Below, in pieces: positions 53,284 to 63,203 of a DNA stretch of 64,000 nucleotides. The stretch's first letter is position 1; each line of letters starts with the position of its first letter. Position numbers and translations under genes: made by a program. The stretch spans positions 101,574,949 through 101,638,948 of the forward strand of contig OY757913.1 in NCBI GenBank assembly GCA_963585895.1, read 5' to 3'. Under the pieces are notes generated by a model, which saw only the letters and a list, made by a program, of their open reading frames with translations, searched no databases and was not told where the DNA came from. Source of the stretch: Sepioteuthis lessoniana. Taxonomy: Eukaryota; Mollusca; Cephalopoda; Myopsida; Loliginidae.

Positions 53284-53322
<39 letters not shown>
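53283..53322. repeat. (GA)n microsatellite
   Basis: About 19 GA units. Confidence 0.97.
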
Positions 53323-53323
<1 letters not shown>

Positions 53324-53325
<2 letters not shown>

Positions 53326-54040
53326 CATAGTGTAGTGGCTAAAGCTCTTGTCTCCAAAAGTGTCGTAATTTCAAAATCCAGTCACGCTCAGCCCACTCGG
53401 CTGGGGCTGTAGAATACATGGACTGCATCTCTGCAGAGGGTTGTAAGTGCCCGGGATATGAAATTAAACCATCTGATAGCATGGCTCTAGCTTTGTACAT
53501 TTGCAGAATGTGAAGTACCCCTTCATTGGTCCACTGTAACCAGGAGTGGTAGCACCTGATAGAATCCTATCTATGGGTCATATAGAACGAATTGTGTGCA
53601 AACAAATAACTGATGTTAATGTGTGGTGATGGAAAAACATTACTCAGGAACGCTTTGACAATGTAACACCGCCGGTCCGTTGATATGCGTATTTACATAC
53701 ACCCTCAGGTGCTATGTAAAAACACCCACGCGGCGTACATTTGAGTATACATAAGCAGCTACAGAACAGTAGCGAGCCGCACGTTTCGCTAACGTCCCTG
53801 CTTGACCACAACAAACTACTGCTAATCGAATCCGAGTCTACTGTTAAATTGTCAATGTTATAAAGCAATACTTGAAACCGTTTAACTCTGTACAAAACAA
53901 GCCTAGGCTCGTTTAAGAATGTAATCAGCAAAATTTGTTTACAAATTATGTATATATATATTTAGTATATAAATATAAACTGGATTTGAAATTAAATGAG
54001 CAACACTGGTTGATATACCATAAAACTCAACCAAATCAAA
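53324..54040 (+). mobile_element. D-family SINE with intact tRNA-like head and an unknown insert
   Basis: The only D copy with a clear tRNA-like start: TCCATAGTGTAGTGGCTAAA (A box) and AATTTCAAAATCCAGTC (B box), then CCACTCGGCTGGGGCTGTAG and the standard head. About 53630-53850 is foreign sequence, richer in G+C, of unknown origin. The body resumes at AAAGCAATACTTGAAACCG and the tail ends at GTTGATATACCATAAAAC. Confidence 0.75.
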
Positions 54041-54054
54041 CGAGTCCTGCTATT

Positions 54055-54205
54055 ATATCCAATTTTGAACAATTACCTTTGGGATAGGAATAAACTCCCT
54101 TATCCTTCCAGTTATATATTACATTGTACAAGCTATGTTTATCTACAAGAATGGCTTTAACATTTAATCACCCTCCAAGGTTGATATGCCCTCAAACAAT
54201 GTATT
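54055..54205 (+). mobile_element. C-family SINE, 3' half
   Basis: CCTTTGGGATAGGAATAAAC, CCCTTATCCTTCCAG, GAATGGCTTTAACATTTAATC and GGTTGATATGCC. Confidence 0.65.
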
Positions 54206-54423
54206 GGATTCTCCATTGTTTGATCCAAATAATTTGATTGCTTGTTTGATGGATTGGTTTAAATGGCATGTTAATCTGTCTTTGGTGATTTTATGCTTTA
54301 AGGTTCGGCAAATGTTTTGTTTTACGTTTAAACAAATAGACTAAACAAGAACATCCTCTCGCACCAAACTTCGCCTCAAAATATCTCCGTAAAACATTAA
54401 CATAAAGTAGTTGTTAATGAAGA

Positions 54424-54514
54424 TCATCATATCATGCCACTAACACGGATTTCCCTGACTTTCTTTCACCACTCATCTCTATCGTCCATTGCTTCCGGCA
54501 GGTCTTCCAGGAAG
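54424..54514 (-). mobile_element. RTE-like LINE 3' end, part of a twin-primed insertion
   Basis: GATCATCATATCATGCCACT, ACACGGATTTCCCTGAC and GCTTCCGGCAGGTCTTCCAG are the LINE's last 90 bases on the minus strand, joined directly to plus-strand RT sequence at 54515. Confidence 0.8.
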
Positions 54515-55205
54515 TAAAAGTTCGCTCACCAGATGGAGACACAGACTACTTTGACATTGTTTCAGGTGTGCTGCAAGGGGATACATTAGCTCCATATTTG
54601 TTTATTATCCATATTTACCAACCCAACCGCTCGGGCAGAATATGACACAAGGTCAATTTTTAAGCGGAGTTTAAAAGGTTGGAATTCAGAGTTTTCCTTC
54701 TCCTAGACTAGTTGCCTCACCAAGGCTAAAGAACCCAGTCTACCCTACTATTTACCCATAGCTGGTGGGAGAATAATTGGATACATACCTTTCCCAAGGG
54801 TATTAGTGCTATATGAAATGCAATCAGTCGGGTCCAAGGATTGAACTCGTGACGCCATGTCAATTTTCTACGACGATAACCATTACACCACGTTTATTAT
54901 CTTCCTGAATTATGTGCTTGCAACGTTGATAGATTTAATGAAAGAAAATGGCTTTACGCTGGCAAAGGCAAGAAGTAGACGATACCCAGCACAAACTATT
55001 ACGGATGCGGACTACGCTGATGACATAGCGCTTTTACCAAATACACCTGCCCTGGCCGAATCCCTGCTACGTAGTCTAGATGGGTTATCAGGTGGCATAG
55101 GTCTTCATGTGAATGCTGACAAAGCATAATTCATGGGCTTTAATCAAAGAAGCGAAATCTCCTCACCAAATTGTTCTCTGAAACTAATGAACAAGTTCAA
55201 CTACC
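54515..55205 (+). mobile_element. RTE-like LINE, inverted RT segment with nested SINE
   Basis: Plus-strand coding traces read VKVRSPDGDTDYFDIVSGVL then QGDTLAPYLFII, an earlier RT block than in any other copy here. The reading is interrupted by an A SINE at 54611-54892 and resumes FLNYVLATLIDLMKENGFTL, then TITDADYADDIALLPNTP (catalytic YADD) to LHVNADKA before a stop. It ends near 55205. Confidence 0.83.
54611..54892 (-). mobile_element. A-family SINE nested in the LINE
   Basis: Full-length A element (ATTTACCAACCCAACCGC to ACGATAACCATTACACCACG). The 10-bp duplication GTTTATTATC lies before (about 54599-54608) and after (about 54893-54902). Confidence 0.92.
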
Positions 55206-55209
55206 CCAG

Positions 55210-55555
55210 AAACAGTCGTTAATACGTGTCAATAAAAGTAAAATTCAGTGCAAAGAAAACTAAAATTGAACTCAAGATCAGACAATTAATGTCTGATACA
55301 ATTCCCATTAATGAAATTGATTGCTCTTAGAGTGTTAGTATTGGATTCTCTAGTGCTCGATGTACACAATTTGATCCATGTTTGATGGATTGATTTTAAT
55401 GGCACGACAATCTGTCTTTGCTTATTTCATGTGTTGGATTGTTTGAAGAAGGATCGATGAAAGAGTTCAAGCCGGCCATAATTTCGAAGGAATTTTTTTT
55501 ATAGACTCACCGGTTGGAAGTAGGAGGAGATCGGCCAATCAACGATGACTAGTAC
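55210..55555. other. Spacer
   Basis: Nothing firmly recognised. 55333-55430 resembles 54207-54290 (GTATTGGATTCTC, GTTTGATGGATTG, CAATCTGTCTTTG), an unnamed local repeat. Confidence 0.4.
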
Positions 55556-55560
55556 ATATA

Positions 55561-55978
55561 TCATCATCATCTTGTCGTGCCTCCAGCACGGATATCCCTG
55601 ACCATCTCTCGCCACTTCTTCCTATCATTCATCGCCTCCGGCAGGTCTTCAGGGTTACATCCTGTGTCTTCACATAGCTGCTGTATGTATGTTCGAGCTG
55701 GTCGTCCTGCTTTTGCTTGGCCATATGTGGGGGTCCATAGGAGTACATCTCTTACGAGCTCGTCCTTGCTTCTTCAGCAGTGTCCTGCGTGTCTGGTTCG
55801 TCTAACTTGTATAGTTTTCGTGATGGGAGGCAAGTGGCCGTATAGTCGATGTCTCGTGGGGTGTTGTCACCAGGACTTGTTCAATATTGCTCTCAACATT
55901 CTTGTGTAGTTGCCGTCTAGTTTCTTCTCCAGCCGTTTAGAGTGCATCCATATAGCAGTATCGATACAACCGCTGCCT
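55561..55978 (-). mobile_element. RTE-like LINE, 3' fragment
   Basis: (TCA)n tail at 55561-55571, CGTGCCTCCAGCACGGATAT, and minus-strand residues TRMLRAILNKSW with KRLEKKLDGNY. 5' truncated near the LLYGC segment. Confidence 0.82.
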
Positions 55979-56129
55979 GATGAGTAAGGGCAATTATCCT
56001 CATTTTCACAACGTATTACTGCTTTTCTATTGTCAAGACATACTTTTTGAATTAGGAATTCCACAATTAGGAAACAATGGCTACCAGAATTCCAACATTA
56101 TGTCTTAAGGTTCGGGAAATGTTTTCATT

Positions 56130-56462
56130 GTACGTTTATACTTACAAAAGTCTTGGAGGCAACACCTCAAAAAACAGCAGGTGTACGGTCACCAACCACC
56201 CATCACAAAAACTATCAAAGTTAGATAAACCAGATATGCAAGACATTACTGGAGAAGTAAGTACCAACTCATAAGCGATATACTCCTGTGGACCCCTTCA
56301 CAGAGACGAGTAAAGGCAGGATGACCAGCCAGAACCTATATACAATAGCTCTGTGCCGATACAGGATATAACCTGGAAGACTTCCTGGGAGCGAAGGACG
56401 ATAGAGACGGGTGGCGAGAGAGATTCAGGGCGATCCGTGCTGGCAGCGCTACATGATGATAA
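56130..56462 (+). mobile_element. RTE-like LINE, 3' fragment
   Basis: CAACACCTCAAAAAACAGCA, GTGTACGGTCACCAACCACC, ACTCATAAGCGATATACTCC, GAAGACTTCCTGGGAGCG and the end GCTACATGATGATAA. Frame broken by several stops. Confidence 0.78.
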
Positions 56463-56567
56463 TAATTACAATTTCTACGTTGTATTTTTTTTTTATCCCT
56501 ACAGTTATATTATATAACCGTGATGAATGATAAATGGATGAAGGAATAATACTTTTCTTTAGAACCC

Positions 56568-56812
56568 AGCGGTTAGAGTGTTCGCCAATGGCCCGGGAGA
56601 CCTGGGTTCAATCCCAGGTCGAGTCATACCAAAGACTTTAAAAATGGAACTTGATACCACCTTGCTTAACACTCAGCATTATAAGGTACGGTTCAAGGGT
56701 AAAGTGGAGCAATCCAGGGAATGGAGTAGCGCCCTCCCCTACACCTTGGTGTAGTAGCTATCGAAAAGGGAGCCTTCGGGTCACCCTCGACTATGGTCGC
56801 TAACTTTACTTA
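56568..56812 (+). mobile_element. B-family SINE, full length
   Basis: GCGGTTAGAGTGTTCGCCAA, GACCTGGGTTCAATCCCAGG through CTCGACTATGGTCGCTAAC; one of the best copies. Confidence 0.93.
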
Positions 56813-56828
56813 CTTACTTATTACTCTC

Positions 56829-57183
56829 TGTTGGGTATCACCCACCTTTTTCCACACAATGAACTAGACCATCTGCCATAAATAGCAGAAGCTACTAATA
56901 CCAGGGCAGACTAGAAGCCGAAGAGCAGCTTCTTATAGGAATCGTATTAGAGCGTTGGAGACTGGAGATCGCACTAGATCACCTTACTTGCTACCGTAAT
57001 AACGGAAGCCAATACTATCGTTGGACTATATCTTTATTCTGTATTCACTAATCCTATGTTCTTGTCTACTAATAGTCCTCTCTTTTATATATACTTTTTT
57101 CCTGAGAATATATCTCTATTTCCTCTCATATTGTGTTTTATCTTTATTCAATATTGCAAGCGTTCATTAACCAGATCGCAACA
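56829..57183 (+). mobile_element. Solo LTR, 355 bp, with 5-bp target duplication
   Basis: Begins TGTTG and ends CAACA as perfect inverted termini. CTCTC is duplicated at 56824-56828 and 57184-57188. The interior of the parent element is absent. A fragment of the same family is at 41349-41458. Clean ends suggest it is not very old. Likely a Gypsy-like LTR, by length and target-site size only. Confidence 0.8.
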
Positions 57184-57188
57184 CTCTC

Positions 57189-57210
57189 GTAAGAATATGA
57201 AGTTAACTGT

Positions 57211-57261
<51 letters not shown>

Positions 57262-57790
57262 CCTGAGGCAGAAAGACCAAGACACACTGAGGACAGACGG
57301 CGGGGGACCTGAACCCTGCTATTTTGCCCCTTATCTTCTTGGCTGCACTGTGCTATATTCATATTTAGGGCCCCACTGAGCACTTCTGCTTCTCTGAGAT
57401 GTTCTCAACCGGTCTTCGCGAGAGGGCACTTGCCCACTGTGGCAACTCTGGGGACTCCAAGATTCAAAATTGCAGACTTATCGTTAATATGTGGGTATCT
57501 GTGTATAAATAATTTCATAATGCCTACGCATTTCGGTTCAACCTACGTGCTGCTTAATCCAACGTATTGCTGCCTTCCTGTATCCAAAGGTGCGTTCTGC
57601 AATCACTTGTTTACACACCTGGAACACCCGGCTCTGTCAAAAGTCAATATGCAACAATATGATAACTACTATTTCTTTCTAATATAAACAATTTGCACAC
57701 AGTTGTATGGATTCAACTATCTGATTCTAATAATTATATCTGTTTAAAAGTAATTATTTCTATTTGATAATGGTTATTTATTTGAACTTA
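57189..57790. other. Spacer with (TG)n
   Basis: (TG)n(GA)n microsatellite at 57211-57262. The following 57265-57450 is G+C-richer but shows no recognised gene. Confidence 0.45.
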
Positions 57791-57796
57791 TTTATA

Positions 57797-58066
57797 TACG
57801 TGGCGTAATGGTTAACGTCGTTGAAAGGGGACACGGCGACATGAGTTCAAATACTGGACGAAGTTGTTAGCATTTTATATAGCGCCATTAACCTTTGAAA
57901 AGGTATGAATTCAACTTTTCTTCCTCCAGTTTATGGGTAACTAGTATGGACGACTGGTGTCATCCCCCTTGGTATGTCAACCGGTCTAAGAGAAGGAAAA
58001 CATTAACTGACACTGGTTAAACTCCGCTTTAAAAAGCAACTTGCCTCACATTCTACTACTAGGAAA
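57797..58066 (+). mobile_element. A-family SINE, diverged
   Basis: ACGTGGCGTAATGGTTAACG, CATGAGTTCAAATACTGGAC, CCAGTTTATGGGTAACTAG and AGAGAAGGAAAACATT keep A order with many changes. Confidence 0.75.
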
Positions 58067-58149
58067 GGCTGTATGGTTTAAGTGACTAATCATAGCTTCA
58101 AGCAAAAATTCTTTTGACATATATTTTATTTGTAGATGATGTAGATAAG

Positions 58150-58392
58150 TATTCCTATCTTATACTCATATTTTATACTCAATTATATGGTTTTTAAGGT
58201 AATTATTTCTATTTTATACTCAATTATATGGTTTTTAAGGTAATTAGTTTCTATTTAATAATAAATTATATGGTTTTTAAGGTAATTATTTCTATTTTAT
58301 ACTCAATTATATGGTTTTTAAGGGTAATTATTTCTATTTAATAATAAATTATATGGTTTTTAAGGTAATTATTTCTATTTAATAATAATTTG
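58150..58392. repeat. About 44-bp tandem repeat, 5-6 units
   Basis: Units of CAATTATATGGTTTTTAAGG and TAATTATTTCTATTT alternating with TATACT or AATAATA linkers. Confidence 0.88.
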
Positions 58393-58524
58393 TTTTACAC
58401 ATTGTTACACGGTTTCAAGTGACCAATAATAATAACATAAATCCTTAGAAAAAGTTAATAGCCTTTAGTAACTAAATCCAATACGATATTTATAGTAATA
58501 TAAATGATTTTTCAACAGGTCTAT

Positions 58525-58640
58525 TATGAGACTATAACAAGTACGAACACTCTCGAATCAAAATGGACCTGTAAGTAATAGCAATGAAAGGGGGTTCTCC
58601 ACACGCCACTCCTATTCAGAACTGGAACTTCACAATCAGA
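58525..58640 (-). mobile_element. D-family SINE, head segment
   Basis: AAAATGGACCTGTAAGTAAT, GCAATGAAAGGGGGTTCTCC and TGGAACTTCACAATCAGA; continues at about 59055 after an insertion. Confidence 0.7.
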
Positions 58641-58813
58641 GGGGGTGTCCTCGTGGTGTAATCATTACTTGGCCCCTTCGCACAACGGTTGGTTTTGGTT
58701 CCAGTTAGTTGGGTTTATTGCCATTCAACTCTCATAGATTATTTGATATTAAATCCAGTTTATATAATTAAGCATTAAATGGTTTCAAGTATTTCTGTAT
58801 AACACTAACAATT
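58641..58813. mobile_element. C head joined to an inverted D tail
   Basis: GGGGGTGTCCTCGTGGTGTA is the start of a C SINE, broken off after 26 bases. From ACTTGGCC at 58667 the sequence is the reverse complement of 62481-62630 (D body and tail plus flank). Confidence 0.8.
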
Positions 58814-59041
58814 AGGGGGTGTCCTCGTGGTGTAATGGTTAAAGCGATAGTCTTCGGAATCGTACTCCAGTCGCGCTGTTACGTTCACTTTCTGACAAAT
58901 ACCCTTGGGAAAGGTATAAACCCACTTATCCCCACCCAGCTATGGGTTAAATAGTACCACTACTGTTCTTCTAGGCGAATGGCTTTGGCATTAAATAACC
59001 GACAAAGGTTGATATGCCATAAAACAAGTAAACCTAACCAA
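58814..59041 (+). mobile_element. C-family SINE
   Basis: GGGTGTCCTCGTGGTGTAAT, core and AAATAACCGACAAAGGTTGA; a few bases of the head are missing around the B box. It corresponds to the inverted copy at 62236-62480. Confidence 0.9.
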
Positions 59042-59054
59042 ACCTTAACTATCA

Positions 59055-59135
59055 GATGCAAATTAGTATCATACTTAGGAAGCCCCTTTTTGGGAGGTCT
59101 TATCCCTGTGGCAGAGATTCAGTCTGTGTATTTAA
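59055..59135 (-). mobile_element. D-family SINE head, continued
   Basis: TATCAGATGCAAATTAGTATC, CAGAGATTCAGTCTGTGTAT complete the D head begun at 58525. Confidence 0.65.
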
Positions 59136-59266
59136 AATAACGCAGACTAGGCGTTTTGTTACAGAGTTTCAGTACAGAAGAATTTAATAATAAATCATAA
59201 ACAATAATATCTATTTCAATAGAATAAAGTCACCCAAGAAGTTAACAAATCTTGATATTTCTAGTT
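59136..59266. other. Short spacer
   Basis: Nothing recognised. Confidence 0.3.
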
Positions 59267-59698
59267 TAGATGTGGTTTGGTTGGGTTTTATGGCATATCA
59301 AACATTGCAGGTTATTTGATGCCCAAATCCTCTTGATACATATGTATCAAATATATAGAATTTGGTTTGGTTGGGTTTTTTGGTATATCAGCCATTGTAA
59401 TTCATTTAATGCCAAATCTTTTTCATACATATATATCAAATATATATATGATTTGATTTAGGTTGGTTTTGTTTTATGGTATATCAACCATCGTCGGGTA
59501 TCTAAAGTCAAATCCTCTTGATACATATATATCAAATATATATATATGGTTTGGTTTGATTCGATCTTATGGCATATCAACCATTGTAGGTCATTTAATG
59601 CCAAATCCTGTTGATGCCTATATATCAAATATACATGACCTTGTTTGGTTGGGTTCTATTGCATATCAATGATTGCAGGTTATTTAATGCCAAATCCT

Positions 59699-59728
<30 letters not shown>
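59267..59728 (-). repeat. Tandem array of about 91-bp D/C tail units
   Basis: About five units with TTTGGTTTGGTTGGGTTTTA, GGCATATCAACCATTGTAGG, TTATTTAATGCCAAATCC and a TA-rich linker, ending in a pure (TA)n where the mariner inserted. Confidence 0.9.
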
Positions 59729-59729
<1 letters not shown>

Positions 59730-60630
59730 CGAGGTACATACGCTAAGTTTCTAGACTTTTTTCGTATGGGTTTTTTAAAATTGTTGCAAACTCTGAATAA
59801 TTCAGTATGTTATTTCTGTACATTTTATAAGATGACAGACCAATTTTTACGATTTCAGGTTCAAATGAACATCAACAGCAGCAATAGGAATACACCCTAC
59901 TAAAGCCTCATTGTCACAGCTGATGAATTTCAAAAATGCCATCTGACACTTTAGAAGAACAATATGCAATAAAATTCTGCTTTAAACTTGGAAAAATGCT
60001 ACAGAAGCCTATGGAATGCTTCAGCCTGCTTTTCGACCATCAGCATGAATCAAGTATCAGTTTTTGAGTGGCAAAAGAGATTCAAGAAAGGCAGGGGGTC
60101 TGTGAGGGATGATGAGAGGTGTGGGAGGAGTAAAGTAGTCAATACACCAGAGTTTATTGGACAACGGGTTATAGTTTGGGTTAGTATGTTGAGGTTTTAA
60201 GGGAGTTCAGGAAGAGATTCCGTCGGAAGAGGCGAGCACTCTTCAAATTGGGTCAGTGGCATTTCCACCAGGACAATGCACCAGTCCACAACTCCATCCT
60301 TGTCACAGACTATTTGACCAATATGGGCATCAAGACAGTTCGTCACCCTACCTATAGTCCAGATTTTACTCCCTGTGACTTTTGGTTATTCCCTAAGCTC
60401 AGAGGTTGTCGTTATGAGACAATTGAAGAGATGAAAGAGGCTATGATGAACGTCATTAACACGCTCACACAAGAGGACTTCCATGGGACTTTCCAGAAGT
60501 TGTTGGATCTGTACAACAAGTGCATTGCATCCGGAGGAGATTACTTCGAAGGGGATTAGAGTTTCATGTGTGTACTATCAATAAAAGTGCCCATACGAAA
60601 AAAGACTGGAAACTTATTTAATGATCCTCG
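59730..60630 (+). mobile_element. Internally deleted mariner, 901 bp, copy 2
   Basis: Inverted ends CGAGGTACATACGCTAAG / CGAGGATCATTAAATAAG (read backwards from 60630), TA on both sides (59728-59729 and 60631-60632). Same size and same internal deletion as the copy at 27781-28680. Confidence 0.92.
59936..60559 (+). pseudogene. Mariner transposase with large internal deletion, copy 2
   Basis: ATG at 59936, N-terminal reading SDTLEEQYAIKFCFKLGKML, frame change, then VFEWQKRFKKGRGSVRDDER. Deletion of about 150 codons follows. The C-terminal half, open from 60248, has GQWHFHQDNAPVHNSILVTD (catalytic Asp intact), YSPDFTPCDFWLFPKLRG (Asp intact) and GGDYFEGD with TAG at 60557-60559. It lacks the first catalytic Asp region, so it cannot be active. 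Confidence 0.9.
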
Positions 60631-60632
60631 TA

Positions 60633-60775
60633 TGTGCGTGTGTGTGTGTATGTATTAAATGTATAGGATTTGTAAACAGATGTTCTTGATTAAACTTCTA
60701 AATGAGCATCAGGTCATTTTTTTTGCACTCTCTTAAATAAAGTTTGAAGTATTTCTATCGACTACGAATATTTCT
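60633..60775. other. Short spacer
   Basis: Nothing recognised. Confidence 0.3.
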
Positions 60776-60779
60776 ATTT

Positions 60780-61188
60780 ACTATTAATCATTTGTTTGCA
60801 CATAGGTAACTCGTCCCAAATGTTGCCATTTATCTTTACCAATTCAATTAAACATCAGTCATTTGTTTACACAGTTGTATGATCAAACAGTTTTAATTTC
60901 TCACTATTCAATTTAGTATGAGTTATTCGTTTACACACAGGTTAAATGAAACACATTTCTTTTAATCCAAAGTAAGGAGCCGATCAAGGCTTACTACTCC
61001 GGGCGATAGTGGACCTGGGCACAATTGAAAAGTAAGGGTACTCCACATTTCGGAAAATTCCAAGATTAGAGCCTCGACATCATATTGTTTAGTGTCCTAT
61101 CCAGGACACTAGTTGTGAAGGGGGTCGTACCCCTCTACAGAGATGCTGTCGGTGTATTCTACAGCTCCAGCGGCTGGGCTGAGTGGTT
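60780..61188 (-). mobile_element. D-family SINE
   Basis: TTAATCATTTGTTTGCACAT, AAACATCAGTCATTTGTTTAC, GGGCGATAGTGGACCTGGGC, TATCCAGGACACTAGTTGTG and CAGCGGCTGGGCTGAG. Confidence 0.8.
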
Positions 61189-61239
61189 TCTTAAAAATTT
61201 TTTACACATCGTCTAATAGAGTATGAATAATTTGTAATC

Positions 61240-61428
61240 AACTATTTGATCCATAGATGGGAACTCAAAAGGTTCTATCACTCACAGTCAGAATCAACCA
61301 GGCAGTAATGGAGCGTCACCATTTTAGTGTCATACTCAGAACATTATTTTAAGTTCAAGGAGGATCTTGCCCCTCTGCAGGGGGATACGCTCAGCGTATT
61401 CTATGCCTCGCCAACAAAGTGGGATGGA
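61240..61428 (-). mobile_element. D-family SINE, second adjacent head
   Basis: TTTGATCCATAGATGGGAAC, GTCACCATTTTAGTGTCATA, TTGCCCCTCTGCAGGGGG and AAAGTGGGATGG. Confidence 0.65.
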
Positions 61429-61429
61429 C

Positions 61430-61960
61430 GAAAAGTTGGCACATTATTATACACGATAATTTCATTCACTTTATTTTCAGTGAAAGCCTGGTCAGAATTT
61501 ATTTGTTAGGTGCTGAGTCGGTGATGACCATTAGCTACAACCGTACCGGGAGAAAGGTGATTTCCAACTAGTGAAGAGCTTTGACGGATGACTTTGTTAA
61601 CCTGGTACTGTTCAAATATACAATATTCACCAGTTCAAGCAGGTGTAGACTTTGAGAGTCGGCTTGACTTATTTATATGCGTTTCATGAACCGAGAACAA
61701 AATTTATTATCGTCTATTCGGAAGGGTTACACTGCTGTGTGAGAAATGAGATGTGAGGAATATTATTACTTGTAATCTCCCATAACTCAAAAGCTTGTGT
61801 ATATAAAACTGGCCTCTCGAGGAAACGATCGTCTTGGCTATTTCATTGATCTTAGATTTTCTGCTGTCTGGTCTTCATTCAGACACTGACTTCTGTTCGC
61901 CCACAATGTGATTAACTATAGGTACATATAGTTATATAAACTGTACAAAGCGTAGCTCAC
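61430..61960. other. Unassigned block with promoter-like TATA
   Basis: Less AT-rich than its flanks. GTGTATATAAAACTGGCCTC at about 61797-61816 looks like a core promoter, and GGTAGTGAAGAG/hairpin-free DNA lies around it. It might be a decayed LTR, but no matching ends or target duplication were found. Confidence 0.25.
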
Positions 61961-61964
61961 TCAG

Positions 61965-62235
61965 ACGGCTGGGTCTGTTGAATATGTCGATTGCGCCTCT
62001 GAAGATGGTTAAAACCCTCTCAACGAGTGTCCTGGGTATGACACTAAGCAATCTGATGGTGAGACTCCAGTCCAGAGGTTTAGGGAATACCGAGTACCCC
62101 TTCATTACCACTGCTTCCTAGCCCACTCTGATCCGGGGTGGTAGAACCTGTTAGGGTCCAATGTATGGATCGAATAGAACTGTTTAACTATTTAACTGTG
62201 TGTAAACAAAAAGCATTTTAACCAGAATTGTTAGT
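61965..62235 (+). mobile_element. D-family SINE, 5' half
   Basis: CTCACTCAGACGGCTGGGTC, CAACGAGTGTCCTGGGTATG, TGGTAGAACCTGTTAGGGTC; interrupted by the C SINE at 62236 and resumed at 62481-62595. Confidence 0.85.
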
Positions 62236-62480
62236 TGGTTGGTTGGTTGGTTTCTTTGTTTAATGGCATATCAACTCTTTTTAGGTTATTTAATGCCGAA
62301 GCCATTCTCTAAGAAGAACAGTAGTGGTACTATTTAACCCATAACTGGGAGGATAAGGGGGTTCATACCTTTCCCAAGGGTATTTGCCCGAAAGTGAACG
62401 TAATAGCGCGACTGGTGTACGAACTCGCGTATTACGATTCCGCAGCCCATCGCTTTAAACATTACACCACGAGGACACCC
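62236..62480 (-). mobile_element. C-family SINE nested in a D SINE
   Basis: Full-length C with the 14-bp duplication CCAGAATTGTTAGT at 62222-62235 and 62481-62494. Confidence 0.93.
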
Positions 62481-62600
62481 CCAGAATTGTTAGTGTTATA
62501 CAGAAATACTTGAAACCATTTAATGCTTAATTATATAAACTGGATTTGATATCAAATAATCTATGAGAGTTGAAATGGCATAAACCCAACTAACTGGAAC
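62481..62600 (+). mobile_element. D-family SINE, 3' half
   Basis: GTTATACAGAAATACTTGAAAC, ATAAACTGGATTTGATATC, AATAATCTATGAGAGTTG and GGCATAAACCCAAC. Confidence 0.87.
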
Positions 62601-62858
62601 CAAAACCAACCGTTGTGCGAAGGGCCAAGTAGGCCGTTCAGTGCCCTCATAGGGGGCTCTGTATATGTGTTCTTTTGTCATTCCGCTTAAAATATCAAAA
62701 CGGGGTTGGTTGGTTGGTTGGTGACTCTTGTTAGCTGATCTTACGCCGAAGTTCGTTTAACAAATATGTTTTCCTGTTATATATGATACAACAATATATC
62801 TTCACAATCATTTTAAACCGGAAAACAATTTTATTACATAATCATCTTTCAAAAAGCC
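62601..62858. other. Spacer
   Basis: A short (GGTT)n and mixed sequence; its first 30 bases belong to the inverted duplication with 58667. Confidence 0.4.
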
Positions 62859-62859
62859 A

Positions 62860-62974
62860 GTGTACTGGAGCCTAGTCGGATAGGGCTGTTGAATTCAACG
62901 ACTGCATCTCTGCTGAGGGGTAAGACCACTGCCCTAATAGGTCTCCTGGATACAATATTAAAAAATCTGATGGT
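62860..62974 (+). mobile_element. D-family SINE, head
   Basis: GCCTAGTCGGATAGGGCTG, CTGCATCTCTGCTGAGGGG and AAAAATCTGATGGT, where a SINE has inserted; resumes at 63204. Confidence 0.83.
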
Positions 62975-63203
62975 ACTATTTACCAACCCCTCCACTCGGG
63001 CAGGATATGACACAAGGTCAATTTTTAAGCGGAGTTTAACAGGTTTGAATTCGGAGTTTTCCTTCTCCTAGACTAGTTGCCTCACCAAGGCTGAAGAACC
63101 TAGTCCGTCCTACCATTTACCCATAGCTGGAGGGAGAATAAGGGGGTTCATACCTTTCCCGAGGGTATTTGCCCGAAAGTGAACGTAATAGCGCGACTGG
63201 AGT
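62975..63203 (-). mobile_element. Chimeric A/C SINE
   Basis: On the minus strand the 3' half is family A (plus strand TTTACCAACCCCTCCACTCG to ACCCATAGCTGGAGGGAGAA). The 5' part is family C (GGGGGTTCATACCTTTCCC to GAACGTAATAGCGCGACTGG). The switch lies near 63140-63155 in the core both families share. The tRNA head is truncated. An imperfect duplication (AAAAATCTGATGGT / AAAATATCTGATGGT) shows it inserted as one unit. Confidence 0.85.

Noticed and set aside
55978-56064. CTGATGAGTAAGGGC block as a Penelope-like terminus
   Set aside because: The resemblance is limited to a short generic motif; no coding or paired repeat supports it.
61797-61960. TATATAAAA block as a host promoter or complete LTR
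   Set aside because: No gene downstream, no paired ends or target duplication found.
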